A DNA stretch of 64,000 bases from Vagococcus jeotgali (GTDB taxonomy: Bacteria > Bacillota > Bacilli > Lactobacillales > Vagococcaceae): the NCBI RefSeq assembly GCF_035918315.1, contig NZ_CP142146.1:310001-374000 (forward strand). The letters run 5' to 3'. The notes under the pieces are model-generated. The model saw only the letters and a list, made by a program, of their open reading frames with translations, searched no databases and was not told the DNA's origin. Below, in pieces: positions 19,826-29,114 of the stretch (positions are counted from its first letter, which is position 1; each line of letters starts with the position of its first letter). The position numbers and the translations under genes were made by a program.

Positions 19826-21316
19826 GGCTCTTCGTCAAATCGTGTTGATATTTAAAAATTGATAAAATAAGGGCATTAGAAGAAGGGGGATTTTTCCTCC
19901 TTCTTCTTTTTAATTAAATTGAAATGATTGACCTTGAATAAGGAAAATCCGTCGCTTAAAAGTTAAGAAATTTCGGTAACCATAGGCTGTTCGTTTGATA
20001 GCTTTGATTCGGTTGTTAATTCCTTCTAAAAAACCATTTGAATAAGAATAATTTAAAGCATTGGTAACACCTTGCCTGAAGGTTTGGAATGTTTTGAATT
20101 TGGCTTTAAATTCCTTAGGAAGCTCATTAGAGATAGAATGAGTTAATTCTAAAAATAAGTCTGAATCCTTTGTTTCATAAGCATATTTTAACTCTTGTAT
20201 ATAATCATATGCGATTTTTATAGTTGAGTTATAGGAAAGAAGTTCTTCAATGACACCAACTTGTGTCATACTTTTATTGAAAAGAGGATAATTACTATAT
20301 GTAGTGGCACTTAATTGACTAGAGTCTTTTAAAAATAGTTTCCAATATTTTTTTATTCTCCGGTATTGTTTTGCTTCTTCATTATCATAACGTTTTAATT
20401 GATTCATTTCTTTTATTCTTAGTTGATTAAAAGAACGATTGATATGCTGAATGATATGGAATCTATCTGTCACAATCTCTGCATGTGGAAATACAGTTTT
20501 AAGAAGGCCACCGTAGTTGGCATTCATATCCATGACGAGAAACTTCACTTTTAACCGCTCTTTTCTGGAGTATTTCAGGAAGTACTTAATAAGAGAGAAG
20601 AGACGTCTATCTGGTAAAATATCAATAATCTTTTTACTTTCAGCATCAGCACAAATAAAGCTCATACCAGATTGACATGACTTAGTTGATTTAAATTCAT
20701 CGACACATAGTACTTTTGGTAGATGTTGAAAGTTGGTTAGACAGTGGTTGGTAAAGTCGTATAAAACACGTTGTACCGTGTTATCAGAAACATGATGGAA
20801 TCTAGCGATCTCTTTTCTTGAACGATCTTCTTTCAAATCTAAGGCGATTTGATACTTTAATGTTTTCGATATATGACAATAGTCATCGACTAACGCAGTA
20901 TCAGCACTGAATGTTGTATGACATTCTTTACATAGATATCGTTCTCTTTTAAGTTCTAAATAAGTTGTGACCCTATTAAACTCTGGTAGTTGTGTTTTAG
21001 TAGTATAAGTACCATTTTTAACACACGTATTCTGATGACAAGAGGGGCATATTCTGTCTGGAGACGTTAGTCTTCCCCTTATTATATTTGAGCGTCTACC
21101 TCTAATAGTAGCCTCAGTTAACCAATCTTTTTCAAAAATAATAGATTTGTCTGTTAAATTAAGTAATTTTCTAGTATGATTATCCATGGGAACATCCTCC
21201 TAATAATTTGGTTTTTGTCGACTTTATTTTATCATGTTTGGATGTTCCTTTTTGTATTTAAAAACAAAAAATCGTATTAATGGAAACTATCCATCAACAC
21301 GATTTATTATAGACCC
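19826..21316 (-). mobile_element. ISL3-family insertion sequence, 1,491 bp
   Basis: Inverted ends: the left begins GGCTCTTCGTCAAATCGTGT and the right, reverse-complemented, begins GGGTCTATAATAAATCGTGT. It is flanked by an exact 8-bp duplication GATATTTT (19818-19825, 21317-21324), the size typical of ISL3 elements. It holds one transposase gene on the minus strand with a complete frame. The exact duplication and intact transposase make this the best candidate for a recently active element in the window, together with the IS256 copy in gnd. Confidence 0.95.
19910..21187 (-). CDS. ISL3-family transposase, apparently intact
   Basis: A 425-residue transposase of the ISL3 group (IS1167-like). The N-terminus has zinc-ribbon-like cysteine pairs (ICPSCHQNTC and YLCKECHTTF), followed by a helix-turn-helix (SRKEIARFHHVSDNTVQRVL). 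The catalytic domain has VDEFKSTK and LVMDMNANYGG, with a C-terminal EGINNRIKAIKRTAYGYRNF block that holds the Glu. No stop or frameshift is visible, and AGGAGG lies upstream of the ATG at 21187. It reads against the exporter gene that it interrupts. Confidence 0.93.
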   Translation of the reverse strand: MDNHTRKLLNLTDKSIIFEKDWLTEATIRGRRSNIIRGRLTSPDRICPSCHQNTCVKNGTYTTKTQLPEFNRVTTYLELKRERYLCKECHTTFSADTALVDDYCHISKTLKYQIALDLKEDRSRKEIARFHHVSDNTVQRVLYDFTNHCLTNFQHLPKVLCVDEFKSTKSCQSGMSFICADAESKKIIDILPDRRLFSLIKYFLKYSRKERLKVKFLVMDMNANYGGLLKTVFPHAEIVTDRFHIIQHINRSFNQLRIKEMNQLKRYDNEEAKQYRRIKKYWKLFLKDSSQLSATTYSNYPLFNKSMTQVGVIEELLSYNSTIKIAYDYIQELKYAYETKDSDLFLELTHSISNELPKEFKAKFKTFQTFRQGVTNALNYSYSNGFLEGINNRIKAIKRTAYGYRNFLTFKRRIFLIQGQSFQFN

Positions 21317-22795
21317 GATATTTTAAAAGATATGCGTTTAGATATTTTTTCACATTTACAAACATTATCTTTTTCTTATTATGATAGTAGACCTCATGGT
21401 AAGATTTTAATTCGAGTAGTGAATTATATTAATAGCTTAAGTGATTTATTAAGTAATAGTTTAAACAATTTTTTCTTTGATATCGTTAATATGCTCATTA
21501 CTTTATGTGTGATGTTTTTAATTAATGCAAAGCTAGCACTGTATAGTTTAATTCTCTTACCGGTGCTAGGATTAGTGACATGGGGCATTCAAAAGCTACA
21601 AAAAAAAGCTTATCAGGAATTAAGTAATAAGCAATCAAACCTAACAGCCTACACTCATGAAAGTATTGCTGGAGTAAAGGTGACGCAATCTTTCACTCAG
21701 GAATATCAAAAGCAAGAGGTATTAGAAGATTTATCTGGCCAATATAAAAAGTCATGGATGAAGGCTGTTTATATTGTGAGATTATTATGGCCAGCAGTGG
21801 AGTTAATTTCAATTTTAACTACCTGTCTACTATATTATGCGGGGATCAAACAAATCGGAATTGAAGTAAGTGTTGGGACTTTAGTTGCTTTTATGGCTTA
21901 TATTTCTAATTTTTGGAACCCAGTTATTAATATTGGTAACTTTTATAATCAATTAGTCACAGCGACAGCTTATCTAGAGCGTATTTTTGAAACATTAGAT
22001 GAAGTACCAGATATTCAAGATAAAAAGGGTGCTATTGTTTTACCACCAGTCAAAGGTGAGGTAGATTTTGATCATGTTTATTTTCGTTATGAAAAAGATG
22101 GTCCTAATATTTTAGATGATGTGACTTTTCATGTGTCACCTGGTGAGAGTATTGCCTTAGTTGGGCCTACAGGATCAGGTAAAACTACAATTGTGAATCT
22201 TATTAACCGATTTTATGATGTTAGTAGTGGGGCTGTTAACATTGATGGTTATGACATTCGTGATGTCACGATTAATTCTTTAAGAAGCCAAGTCGGCGTG
22301 ATGTTACAAGATCCGTTTATTTTTTCAGGTACTATTTTAGAAAATATTGGTTATGGGAAATTAGATGCTACTCGTGAGGAAATTATTGAAGCTAGTAAAA
22401 TTGTTAGAGCTCATGACTTCATTGAAAAGTTACCAAAGGGCTATGATACAGTAGTCGAAGAGCGTGGGAGTACATTATCATCTGGACAGCGTCAATTAAT
22501 TTCATTTGCTAGAGTGTTATTAGCTGATCCAAAAATCCTAATATTAGATGAAGCCACGTCAAATATCGATACACAAACTGAAGAATTACTTCAAGCAGGT
22601 ATTAATCAATTATTACGCAATAGGACATCATTTATTATTGCACACCGTTTGTCGACTATAAAGCATTGTTCTTCCATTTTTGTGATTGATAGAGGTCAGA
22701 TTAAAGAAGTAGGAACTCATGAAGACTTGCTTAGACAAGATGGTCATTATGCTATGTTACATAAGGCGCAATTTGATTCTATGTCTTAGTCTCAT

Positions 22796-22839
22796 AACAA
22801 TAAAAAACTCAGCCGATTTTGGCTGAGTTTTTTATTGTT
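22796..22839. terminator. Bidirectional terminator, ABC gene / acetyltransferase
   Basis: Perfect 19-bp stem 22796-22814 / 22821-22839 (core AAAAACTCAGCC) with loop GATTTT. The T-run in the right arm serves the plus strand and the A-run in the left arm serves the minus strand. The acetyltransferase stop codon touches its right edge. Confidence 0.9.
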
Positions 22840-23353
22840 AAATATGTTTTACAAACAAAATTTGTTCATAAGTATCTGTTTTAGTGACCTCTTTAGTCAT
22901 AAAATCTTCTTTTTCAAAGAAGTATCTGGCTACAGTATTTGGTACTGGACATAATAACTCAATAGTATCTGTACCTGTATCACTAACTGTTTTTTCTAAA
23001 GCTTTATAGAGTTGATTAGCTAGATCTGTTCCACGGTATTCTTTTTCCAAGACAAATTCACCAATGATACCAGTTCCTTTTTCAGGTGTGTCTTCAATCC
23101 AATCAATAAACCCTATTAATTTCTTGTCATCAAAAATACCATACATGTATTTTTGAGAAGCAGAGGTATTAGTAGGTAGAGAAGTGAAAAATTTCTTAGC
23201 TTCTGCTGTTGAAGGTGTGTGATCTGTATAAGCAGTAAAATAGTCATTCGTGTTGATTAGTAATTGTTTAAATGCCTCTATCTGCTCAGTATTTGCTCCA
23301 TCTAATAATTGAATATGAATTGATGGAAAGTTTTCATGGTTAAATTGTTTCAT
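22838..23353 (-). CDS. GNAT-family N-acetyltransferase
   Basis: A 171-residue acetyl-CoA-dependent acetyltransferase of unknown substrate. The GNAT core is visible: GFIDWIEDTPEKGTGIIGEF (strands 3-4), then the acetyl-CoA loop LEKEYRGTDLANQLYKALEK in place of the usual QxxGxG/A, and CPVPNTVARYFFEKEDF as the C-terminal strand-helix with the conserved N..A..FFEK pattern. Its ATG overlaps the stop of the upstream acetyltransferase pseudogene (ATGA). The two genes were therefore once translationally coupled, and this one has probably lost part of its expression. Confidence 0.85.
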   Translation of the reverse strand: MKQFNHENFPSIHIQLLDGANTEQIEAFKQLLINTNDYFTAYTDHTPSTAEAKKFFTSLPTNTSASQKYMYGIFDDKKLIGFIDWIEDTPEKGTGIIGEFVLEKEYRGTDLANQLYKALEKTVSDTGTDTIELLCPVPNTVARYFFEKEDFMTKEVTKTDTYEQILFVKHI

Positions 23354-23723
23354 AGCGAGTCGGTAATCTCCTTTTTATTGTGATAGAGTCCCACAAGATC
23401 TAAATCCTTAAACTCTGTCATATGTTGTTTTTTATACCAAACAATGATTGGTTGGTTATCTTTTTGTCCATCAGTGATTAATAGACATTGCCTAATATGG
23501 GTAGATTTTTTTTAAGACATGAAGAAGTAGTTTAGTACCAATCCCCGTCCCAGGCACTAATAACAAGTTCACTTTGTGTTATCAATCTAGATAAATCATC
23601 AAAGTCATCCGTGTATGATGTCCAACCTACTGAGAGATACAAAGAACGTAAGTCTTGATCAAGTAAATCTTTACTAGATTGATATGTTATTTCCAAAGAT
23701 AACACCTCTTTTTCATATACCAA
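23350..23723 (-). pseudogene. GNAT acetyltransferase remnant
   Basis: Starts at ATG 23723 (MVYEKEVLSLEITYQSS) and reads through LYLSVGWTSYTDDF to SAWDGD, the usual start of a small GNAT enzyme. It then loses its frame: the next recognisable piece, IGTKLLLHVLKK, is the acetyl-CoA loop, which normally lies some 30 residues further on, so a segment is deleted. After a run of eight A (on the minus strand) the frame shifts again and resumes THIRQCLLITDGQKDNQP, ending in a TGA that overlaps the next gene. At least two lesions, so it cannot make the full protein. Confidence 0.85.
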
Positions 23724-23780
23724 TAGAATAGCGTATTCTACCTATAAAGAAAAGGAAAATTTTTAAGGAGTAGCTGTTTC

Positions 23781-24005
23781 TATCATTCGAAAGTGATAAT
23801 GTCCTAAGTAGGTCGAAAGACAAAATGTCCCAAAATGATAAAATAACTTTATGAAAAGGATAAATCTAACAATGAATGAAACCAAAAAGTATCAAGTTAT
23901 TAAAGCTGTCGCTGAAAATAAAAAACAAAAAAAGAGAGCTAGTATTGAACTTAATTTATCTAAATGTGAGCCCTCATTTTGGGACATTTTTCTGTTCGAT
24001 TGACA
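23781..24005 (+). mobile_element. Internally deleted IS1202-like element, 225 bp (MITE-like)
   Basis: Both ends match the full IS1202-like element at 41464-43052, in the opposite orientation: the left end starts TATCATTCGAAAGTGATAAT and the right end is ...TTCTGTTCGATTGACA. Between them lie only the first 37 codons of the transposase (from ATG 23851, MKRINLTMNETKKYQ), fused to the far end of the element, giving a 50-codon relic that stops at 24003. About 1.36 kb of interior is missing. No long target duplication is visible at its borders. It could still be moved in trans if the ends work. Confidence 0.88.
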
Positions 24006-24141
24006 GTGAATAAATTTCATTTTTTTAGAATAATTGAAAATTATTGTAGCTTTCAAGAATATTTTCAGATATAGTAACATAGTGTGAAACGGACGAGTTC
24101 ATTAATGAATAAGGATAAGTAAGAGAGGATGAAGATGTGTT

Positions 24142-24933
24142 ATGGCACAACACTCAGAATTGATGGCAAAAATTGATGCCTCAATTGAGAAAAAAAATGA
24201 ATTGATTCAAAAAGATTTTAAGAGGTATGCAGTACGTTCCATTTTAGCTACTTTGTATTTAGCACTAGGATCAGCGATTGCGATTACTTTAGGTTTGAAA
24301 TTTGACGGAGCTCCAGGAAAGTTGATGTATGCTTTTGCATTTGGTTTAGGACTTGTTTTAATTATATTTTTAAATGCAGAACTTGGTACGTCAAACATGA
24401 TGTATATGACAGTGGCAACTTATCGTAAGAAATTATCAGCTTCTCGTGCTTTTAAGATTTTAATGGTTTGTGTGTTGTTTAATATCATTGGGGCTATTTT
24501 GGTAGCTTACCTATTAACATTAACAGGAGCGTTTAGTAATCTAGGGCCTGATAATTTTTTAACTCACATTGTTGAAGGGAAATTTGAAAAAGGTGCTGTA
24601 CAAACTTTTATTGAAGCGATGTTTGCTAATATCATTGTTAACTTAGCTGTGTTAATGTCGATGCGAATCAAAGAAGATATCGGTAAAATTGTTGGTGTGA
24701 TTTTGGTGATTTTCATTTTTACTTTTTTAGGTTTTGAGCATGTTATCGCCAATTTTGTTTACTTCCCACTAGCTTACTTTTCAACAGGTGGTGCTATTGC
24801 AGGAATGACAATGGGTGCTTTAACACAAAATATCATCTTGGCCTTCTTAGGGAACTTTGTAGGTGGGGGATTAGTTGTTGGTTTAACTTATGCTTGGTTA
24901 AATAACGATGAATCACTTGAGTATTTAGATTAA
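24142..24933 (+). CDS. Formate/nitrite transporter (FNT) family channel
   Basis: A 263-residue membrane protein with six predicted helices, the size and layout of FocA/NirC pentameric channels for formate, nitrite or related small anions. Family motifs: AELGTSNMMYM in the helix-2/3 region and GFEHVIANFVYFPLAYF in the fifth helix, which holds the conserved pore histidine. The N-terminal 40 residues are charged and cytoplasmic. GAGG lies 13 bases before the ATG, which is long. The upstream 136 bp border the IS1202 remnant, so its original promoter region may have changed. In a fermenting lactic acid bacterium formate export is the likely role, but the substrate is not shown by the sequence. Confidence 0.88.
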   Translation: MAQHSELMAKIDASIEKKNELIQKDFKRYAVRSILATLYLALGSAIAITLGLKFDGAPGKLMYAFAFGLGLVLIIFLNAELGTSNMMYMTVATYRKKLSASRAFKILMVCVLFNIIGAILVAYLLTLTGAFSNLGPDNFLTHIVEGKFEKGAVQTFIEAMFANIIVNLAVLMSMRIKEDIGKIVGVILVIFIFTFLGFEHVIANFVYFPLAYFSTGGAIAGMTMGALTQNIILAFLGNFVGGGLVVGLTYAWLNNDESLEYLD

Positions 24934-24945
24934 TAATGAAGTTAT

Positions 24946-24981
24946 AAAAAACGAGGGAGACGCTAGTCTCCCTCGTTTTTT
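24946..24981. terminator. Bidirectional terminator, FNT gene / def
   Basis: Perfect 15-bp stem 24946-24960 / 24967-24981 (AAAAAACGAGGGAGA and its complement) with loop CGCTAG. The T-run in the right arm serves the FNT gene and the A-run serves def on the minus strand. Confidence 0.9.
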
Positions 24982-24989
24982 ACTTATTT

Positions 24990-25553
24990 TCAGCTTAATA
25001 ATTGTAAACCATCTGGTGCGTACAGAGGGTTTTCTTTATTAATATGATCATAAAACATAATCCCGTTTAAATGATCGATCTCATGCTGAATCACAATAGC
25101 ATCATAACCTTTTAAGCGCATTTTTTGTGTCTCACCGTTTTTATCTTGGTAAGTAATGGTTATACGAGCATGTCTAATCACGTAACCAGGTACATGGCGA
25201 TCAACAGATAAACAGCCTTCCCCTTCTTCGATACAAGCTTGCTGTACGGAGTGAGAAATAATTTTTGGGTTATACATGACGGTACTAATATGTGGCACAT
25301 CACTATCTTCATCTAAACTAGGGACCTCAATGGCAATCATACGTTTTGAGGCGTCTAACTGAGGAGCGGCAATCCCAACTCCACCGCGTAATCCGTATTT
25401 TTCAGCCATTTCAGGATCTTGGCTGTTTTTTAAAAACTCTTGCATTTTCTCACCTAAGGCTAAGTCCTCTTCACTTAGTGGAAAGGGAACTTCCTCAGCA
25501 ACAAGTCGTAAAGTAGGGTGTCCTTCACGAATAATATCTTCCATTTTAATCAT
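24990..25553 (-). CDS. def: Peptide deformylase
   Basis: Removes the formyl group from the initiator methionine of nascent proteins at the ribosome. The 187-residue protein is a type 2 (Gram-positive) deformylase, recognised by its insertions and length. The three active-site motifs are complete: GVGIAAPQ (residues 58-65), EGCLS with metal-binding C114, and HEIDH (157-161) with the two metal histidines and the catalytic Glu. AAAGGATGA precedes the ATG; an alternative ATG three codons in gives MEDIIREGH. It is monocistronic here. Confidence 0.96.
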   Translation of the reverse strand: MIKMEDIIREGHPTLRLVAEEVPFPLSEEDLALGEKMQEFLKNSQDPEMAEKYGLRGGVGIAAPQLDASKRMIAIEVPSLDEDSDVPHISTVMYNPKIISHSVQQACIEEGEGCLSVDRHVPGYVIRHARITITYQDKNGETQKMRLKGYDAIVIQHEIDHLNGIMFYDHINKENPLYAPDGLQLLS

Positions 25554-26511
25554 TATATGTGGTCATCCTTTCGAAACTGTTTCTTTATTCCAACTATTTT
25601 AGCATAAAAGATACATAAGATAAATACATAGAGATTGTCACTAAATGATTATTAAATTAAATAGTCAAAAAAATAATAAAGGTAAAAAAAACATTATTAA
25701 TATTGGATTTTAGCATGTTTTTATCAAATAACTTATGCTATGATAAATCACTGTAAGCCTAGGCTATGTGTCAAGGGCATTGATAAATTAGGGGGAATTT
25801 TGGGATGTTAAAGCAAGACGTTGGAATGGTAGGTTTAGGTGTTATGGGGAGAAACCTAGCCTTGAATATGGAAAATAAGGGATACCGTGTTTCTGTTTAT
25901 AGCCATTTTAATGAGGAAACAGAAAAATTTATAGTTCATCAATCACAAAAAAAGCTAAAAGGTGTATTATGATGATGGTCACAGCTGGAGAAGTAACAGA
26001 TAAGGTGATTGATTGCTTGACGCCTTATTTGGAGCCAAGGGATATATTAATTGATGGAGGTAACACATATTTTCAAGATACACTAACTAGAAGTGATAGA
26101 TTAGCTGAAAAAGGTATTCATTTTATTGGAACTGGTGTGTCAGGTGGTGAAGAAGGTGCGTTAAACGGGCCTTCTCTTATGCCTGGAGGACAAAAAGAAG
26201 CTTATGAGTTGATTCAACCAATCTTTGAAAGCATTGCAGCAAAAGCAAGTGATGATACACCTTGTGTGACGTATGTTGGAGAAGACGGTGCTGGTCATTA
26301 TGTCAAGATGGTACACAATGGAATCGAGTACGGGGACATGCAGTTGATTGCTGAAGCATATGACTGGTTGACTAAAGTACTACATCTTTCAGTGAAGGAA
26401 GTCGCTGATATTTTTAGAGAGTGGAACAAGGGCGAGTTAAATAGTTATTTAATGGAGATAACTTCTGATATATTAACAAGAAAAGATGATTTAGAAACTG
26501 ACAAACCTATA

Positions 26512-27839
26512 GATAGCGTAAAATATTTTGTGTAAATAGAAATTTAGGGTAGAAAAAAAGAAAGTCCATTCTGTAAAATTAAAGTTACCACACAAAAATT
26601 TTATAGGAGGACTTTCTCATGAATAATTTTACTACAGAAATTATGGAAACACTAATCAATAAAGGTGATTTGGATGATTTGTTTCGCCATCATCTAGAGC
26701 TAGCTATTAATTCATTATTAAAAGCTGAACTGACAGCATTTCTTGACTATGAAAAATATGATAGATCTGGATTTAATTCAGGTAATTCCCGAAATGGGAA
26801 TTATTCACGTTCATTTAAAACGGAGTATGGAGAACTAAATTTAGTAATCCCTAGAGATAGGAATGGTGAGTTTTCTCAACAAACATTACCTGCTTATAAA
26901 AGAACCAATGACTCTTTAGAAACGACTATTATTCAGCTATTTCAAAAAGGAATAACGATGTCTGAAATCTCTGATTTAATTGAAAAGATGTATGGTCATT
27001 ATTACACGCCACAAACTATTTCAAACATAAGTAAAATTGTATCTGAAGATGTTTTAGCTTTTAAAGAAAGAACTTTAGAGGCTAAATACTCAGTTATTTT
27101 TATGGATGCTACTCATATTCCAGTAAAAAGGAAAACCGTAGCAAAAGAAGCTATTTACATAGTAATTGGTATCCGGTTAGATGGAACCAAAGAAGTTCTA
27201 GGATTTACTATTGCTCCAACTGAATCTGCCTACATTTGGAAAGAGATACTTCAAGACCTAAAAGACCGTGGTTTAGAAGAGGTTTTATTAGTTGTAACTG
27301 ATGGTTTAAACGGTATTCACGATAGCATCCATAGTGTCTATCCAAATGCTCAATTTCAACAATGTTGTGTTCATGTCTCTAGAAATATTGCTCATAAAGT
27401 TCGTGTTAAGGATAGAAAAGAAATCTGTGATGATTTTAAAACTGTCTATCAAGCTCTTTCAAAAGAGGAAGCAATTGAACAAGTAACTTTTATGACAGAA
27501 AAATGGAAAAAGCAGTATCCACGAGTTGTGAAGTTACTCATGAATCCTGCTATATTAACTTTCTATAACTTCCCGCCATCAATCAGAAGAACTATCTACT
27601 CAACTAACTTGATTGAGGGATTCAATAAACAGTTAAAAAAATATACAAAGAGAAAAGAACAATTTCCTAATGAAGAATCTCTGGAGAGATTCCTTGTTTC
27701 TCAGTTCAATGAATATAACCAAAAGTTTTTAGGTAGAGTGCATAAAGGATTTAAGGAAATTCAAGATACATTAGAATCAATGTTTTAACTTAAAATAATG
27801 GAATGGATTTTCCATTTACACATAATTCTTGACGCAACC
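26512..27839 (+). mobile_element. IS256-family insertion sequence, copy A, 1,328 bp
   Basis: The left end begins GATAGCGTAAAATATTTTGT and the right end, reverse-complemented, begins GGTTGCGTCAAGAATTATGT; they form a 26-bp imperfect inverted repeat ending GTGTAAAT. The flanking 8-bp duplication AACCTATA (26504-26511, 27840-27847) is exact, as expected for IS256. The transposase frame is intact. A second copy in opposite orientation lies at 44702-46028. Confidence 0.95.
26619..27788 (+). CDS. IS256-family transposase, apparently intact
   Basis: A 389-residue mutator-type transposase, full length for IS256. The DDE residues are visible in VIFMDATHIPVKR, LLVVTDGLNGI and NLIEGFNKQLKK, with the cysteine-histidine segment FQQCCVHVSRNI between the second Asp and the Glu, typical of the family. 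AGGAGG stands 10 bases upstream of the ATG. Comparison with copy B shows that this is the undamaged version. Confidence 0.95.
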   Translation: MNNFTTEIMETLINKGDLDDLFRHHLELAINSLLKAELTAFLDYEKYDRSGFNSGNSRNGNYSRSFKTEYGELNLVIPRDRNGEFSQQTLPAYKRTNDSLETTIIQLFQKGITMSEISDLIEKMYGHYYTPQTISNISKIVSEDVLAFKERTLEAKYSVIFMDATHIPVKRKTVAKEAIYIVIGIRLDGTKEVLGFTIAPTESAYIWKEILQDLKDRGLEEVLLVVTDGLNGIHDSIHSVYPNAQFQQCCVHVSRNIAHKVRVKDRKEICDDFKTVYQALSKEEAIEQVTFMTEKWKKQYPRVVKLLMNPAILTFYNFPPSIRRTIYSTNLIEGFNKQLKKYTKRKEQFPNEESLERFLVSQFNEYNQKFLGRVHKGFKEIQDTLESMF

Positions 27840-28691
27840 AACCTATAGTTGATGTGATTTTAGATGTCGCAGGAAACAAAGGGACTGGAAAGTGGACGAG
27901 TCAAAATGCTCTTGATTTAGGCACACCACTACCTCTTGTAACAGAAGCAGTCTTTGCTAGATTTATCTCTACATTAAAAGATGAGCGCAAGCTTGCAAGT
28001 CGTTTAATTCCTGAACCTAAATTTGAAGTGTTTGAGGGAGATAAAACACAAATAATAGAATCCATCAGACAAGCTTTATATTTTAGTAAAATCATGAGTT
28101 ATGCTCAAGGTTTTGCTCAAATGAAAATGGCTAGTGAAGAGTATGGTTGGGAGTTAAACTATGGTAATATTGCTAAGATTTTCCGTGGTGGCTGTATTAT
28201 TAGGGCTCAGTTTTTACAAAAAATTACGGAGGCTTTTAACAAAAAATCATCTCTGAAAAATTTAATGTTAGATGAGTATTTTTTGACAATTACTTCGAAT
28301 TATCAAGAGTCAGTTAGAGAAGTTGTCTGTCTAGGAGTAAATTCAGGTGTGGCTATACCAACGTTTTCTTCAGCGATTGCTTATTACGATTCATATCGAA
28401 GTGAAGATTTACCAGCAAATATTATTCAGGCTCAAAGAGATTACTTCGGGGCACATACTTATCAGAGAAAAGACAGAGAAGGTATGTTTCATTATGACTG
28501 GTATAACAGCAAGAACTAAAGTGTGAAAAATAGTCAGTTATCTATTAAAATCTCATTTTAATTCTTGCTTTTACACTTGAAATCATGTAAAGTACAACAT
28601 GTGTGACAAAGTCATACGACCTATTTCTGGGTTTACCGAATCACCAACGGTTTACTAAGATTTAGGCAAATAAAAAGAAGAGGTGAAACAC

Positions 28692-28961
28692 ATGGCAATT
28701 ACAAAAGAACGTAAAAACGAAATCATCAAAGAATACGCACGTCATGAAGGGGATACAGGTTCTTCAGAAGTACAAATCGCAGTATTAACAGCTGAGATTA
28801 ATGCACTTAATGAGCATGCTCAAATGCATAAAAAAGACCACCATTCATACCGTGGATTAATGAAAAAAATTGGACACCGTCGTAATTTATTAGCTTACTT
28901 ACGTAAGACAGATGTTCAAAGCTACCGTGAATTAATTCAACGTCTAGGATTACGTCGTTAA
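28692..28961 (+). CDS. rpsO: 30S ribosomal protein S15
   Basis: An 89-residue primary 16S rRNA-binding protein of the 30S platform. The sequence is complete and typical: [55 protein letters not shown] and the [12 protein letters not shown] end. The ATG at 28692 follows GAGGTG at the usual distance; a GTG three codons upstream is less likely. The 170-base leader contains GTGTGAC-AAA-GTCATAC, a short hairpin. S15 autoregulates through its leader in several bacteria, but I cannot recognise a known S15 leader fold here. pnp follows, a common pairing. Confidence 0.96.
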   Translation: MAITKERKNEIIKEYARHEGDTGSSEVQIAVLTAEINALNEHAQMHKKDHHSYRGLMKKIGHRRNLLAYLRKTDVQSYRELIQRLGLRR

Positions 28962-28987
28962 TCTGTTTATTTTGAAAATAAGAGGAT

Positions 28988-29018
28988 AAGTGAGGTCGAG
29001 GGATCTCACTTTTCTTTT
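28988..29018 (+). terminator. Terminator between rpsO and pnp
   Basis: AAGTGAG (28988-28994) pairs with CTCACTT (29005-29011), followed by TTCTTTT. The stem is short, so it may be only partial and allow some read-through into pnp. Confidence 0.6.
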
Positions 29019-29024
29019 AAAAAA

Positions 29025-29114
29025 AACCGGGAGTAACCCTGTTGTCTACTATGCAAATATGAGTTTTTTCATGTAGAAAATTGATATTTGTTTAGTAGTA
29101 GAGCTACCTCGGTT
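29025..29114 (+). promoter_or_regulatory. Long structured 5' leader of pnp
   Basis: CTACTA (29046-29051) and CAAATAT (29054-29060) pair with ATATTTG (29084-29090) and TAGTAG (29093-29098), leaving a 2x2 mismatch. An outer, weaker arm joins AACCGGGAGTA (29025-29035) to TACCTCGGTT (29105-29114). The stem ends about 20 bases before the pnp start. In E. coli a long pnp leader hairpin is cut by RNase III and used for PNPase autoregulation; a similar role here is inference. Confidence 0.6.

Larger units (their letters stand above)
19509..22789 (+). pseudogene. ABC multidrug exporter subunit with canonical ATP site, split by ISL3 element
   Basis: Second half of the heterodimeric exporter. The 5' part (19509-19825) encodes the N-terminal soluble elbow and first helices up to IGQDIL. 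The 3' part resumes at 21325 with KDMRLDIFSHLQ and carries the remaining membrane domain and a complete ATPase: Walker A GPTGSGKT, Q-loop LQDPFIFSG, signature LSSGQRQL, Walker [13 protein letters not shown] and IIAHRLST. Deleting 19826-21316 and one 8-bp GATATTTT copy gives an uninterrupted frame of 593 codons plus stop, so the insertion is the only visible lesion. The loss removes the catalytic Glu of the pair. Confidence 0.95.
25805..28519 (+). pseudogene. gnd: 6-phosphogluconate dehydrogenase, deleted, frameshifted and split by IS256 element
   Basis: gnd encodes the NADP-linked decarboxylating step of the oxidative pentose phosphate pathway. The start (25805, MLKQDVGMVGLGVMGRNLA) has the Rossmann motif. 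After about residue 50 the frame ends at TGA 25970-25972, and the protein continues in another frame as [15 protein letters not shown]. Some 15-30 residues that normally lie between these points are missing. The second frame has [13 protein letters not shown] and the catalytic [16 protein letters not shown], up to DKPI at 26511. An IS256 element follows, and the gene resumes at 27848 with [19 protein letters not shown], running to a normal C-terminus. The deletion alone inactivates it. Confidence 0.95.

Noticed and set aside
23892-24080. A 62-codon minus-strand frame over the IS1202 remnant
   Set aside because: It is the antisense of the transposase start and IS end; the same shadow occurs in the full element at 42747-42941.
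28520-28691. A defined S15 leader riboregulator before rpsO
   Set aside because: Only a short hairpin could be identified; I could not match it to a known S15 leader class, so it is mentioned in the rpsO entry only.
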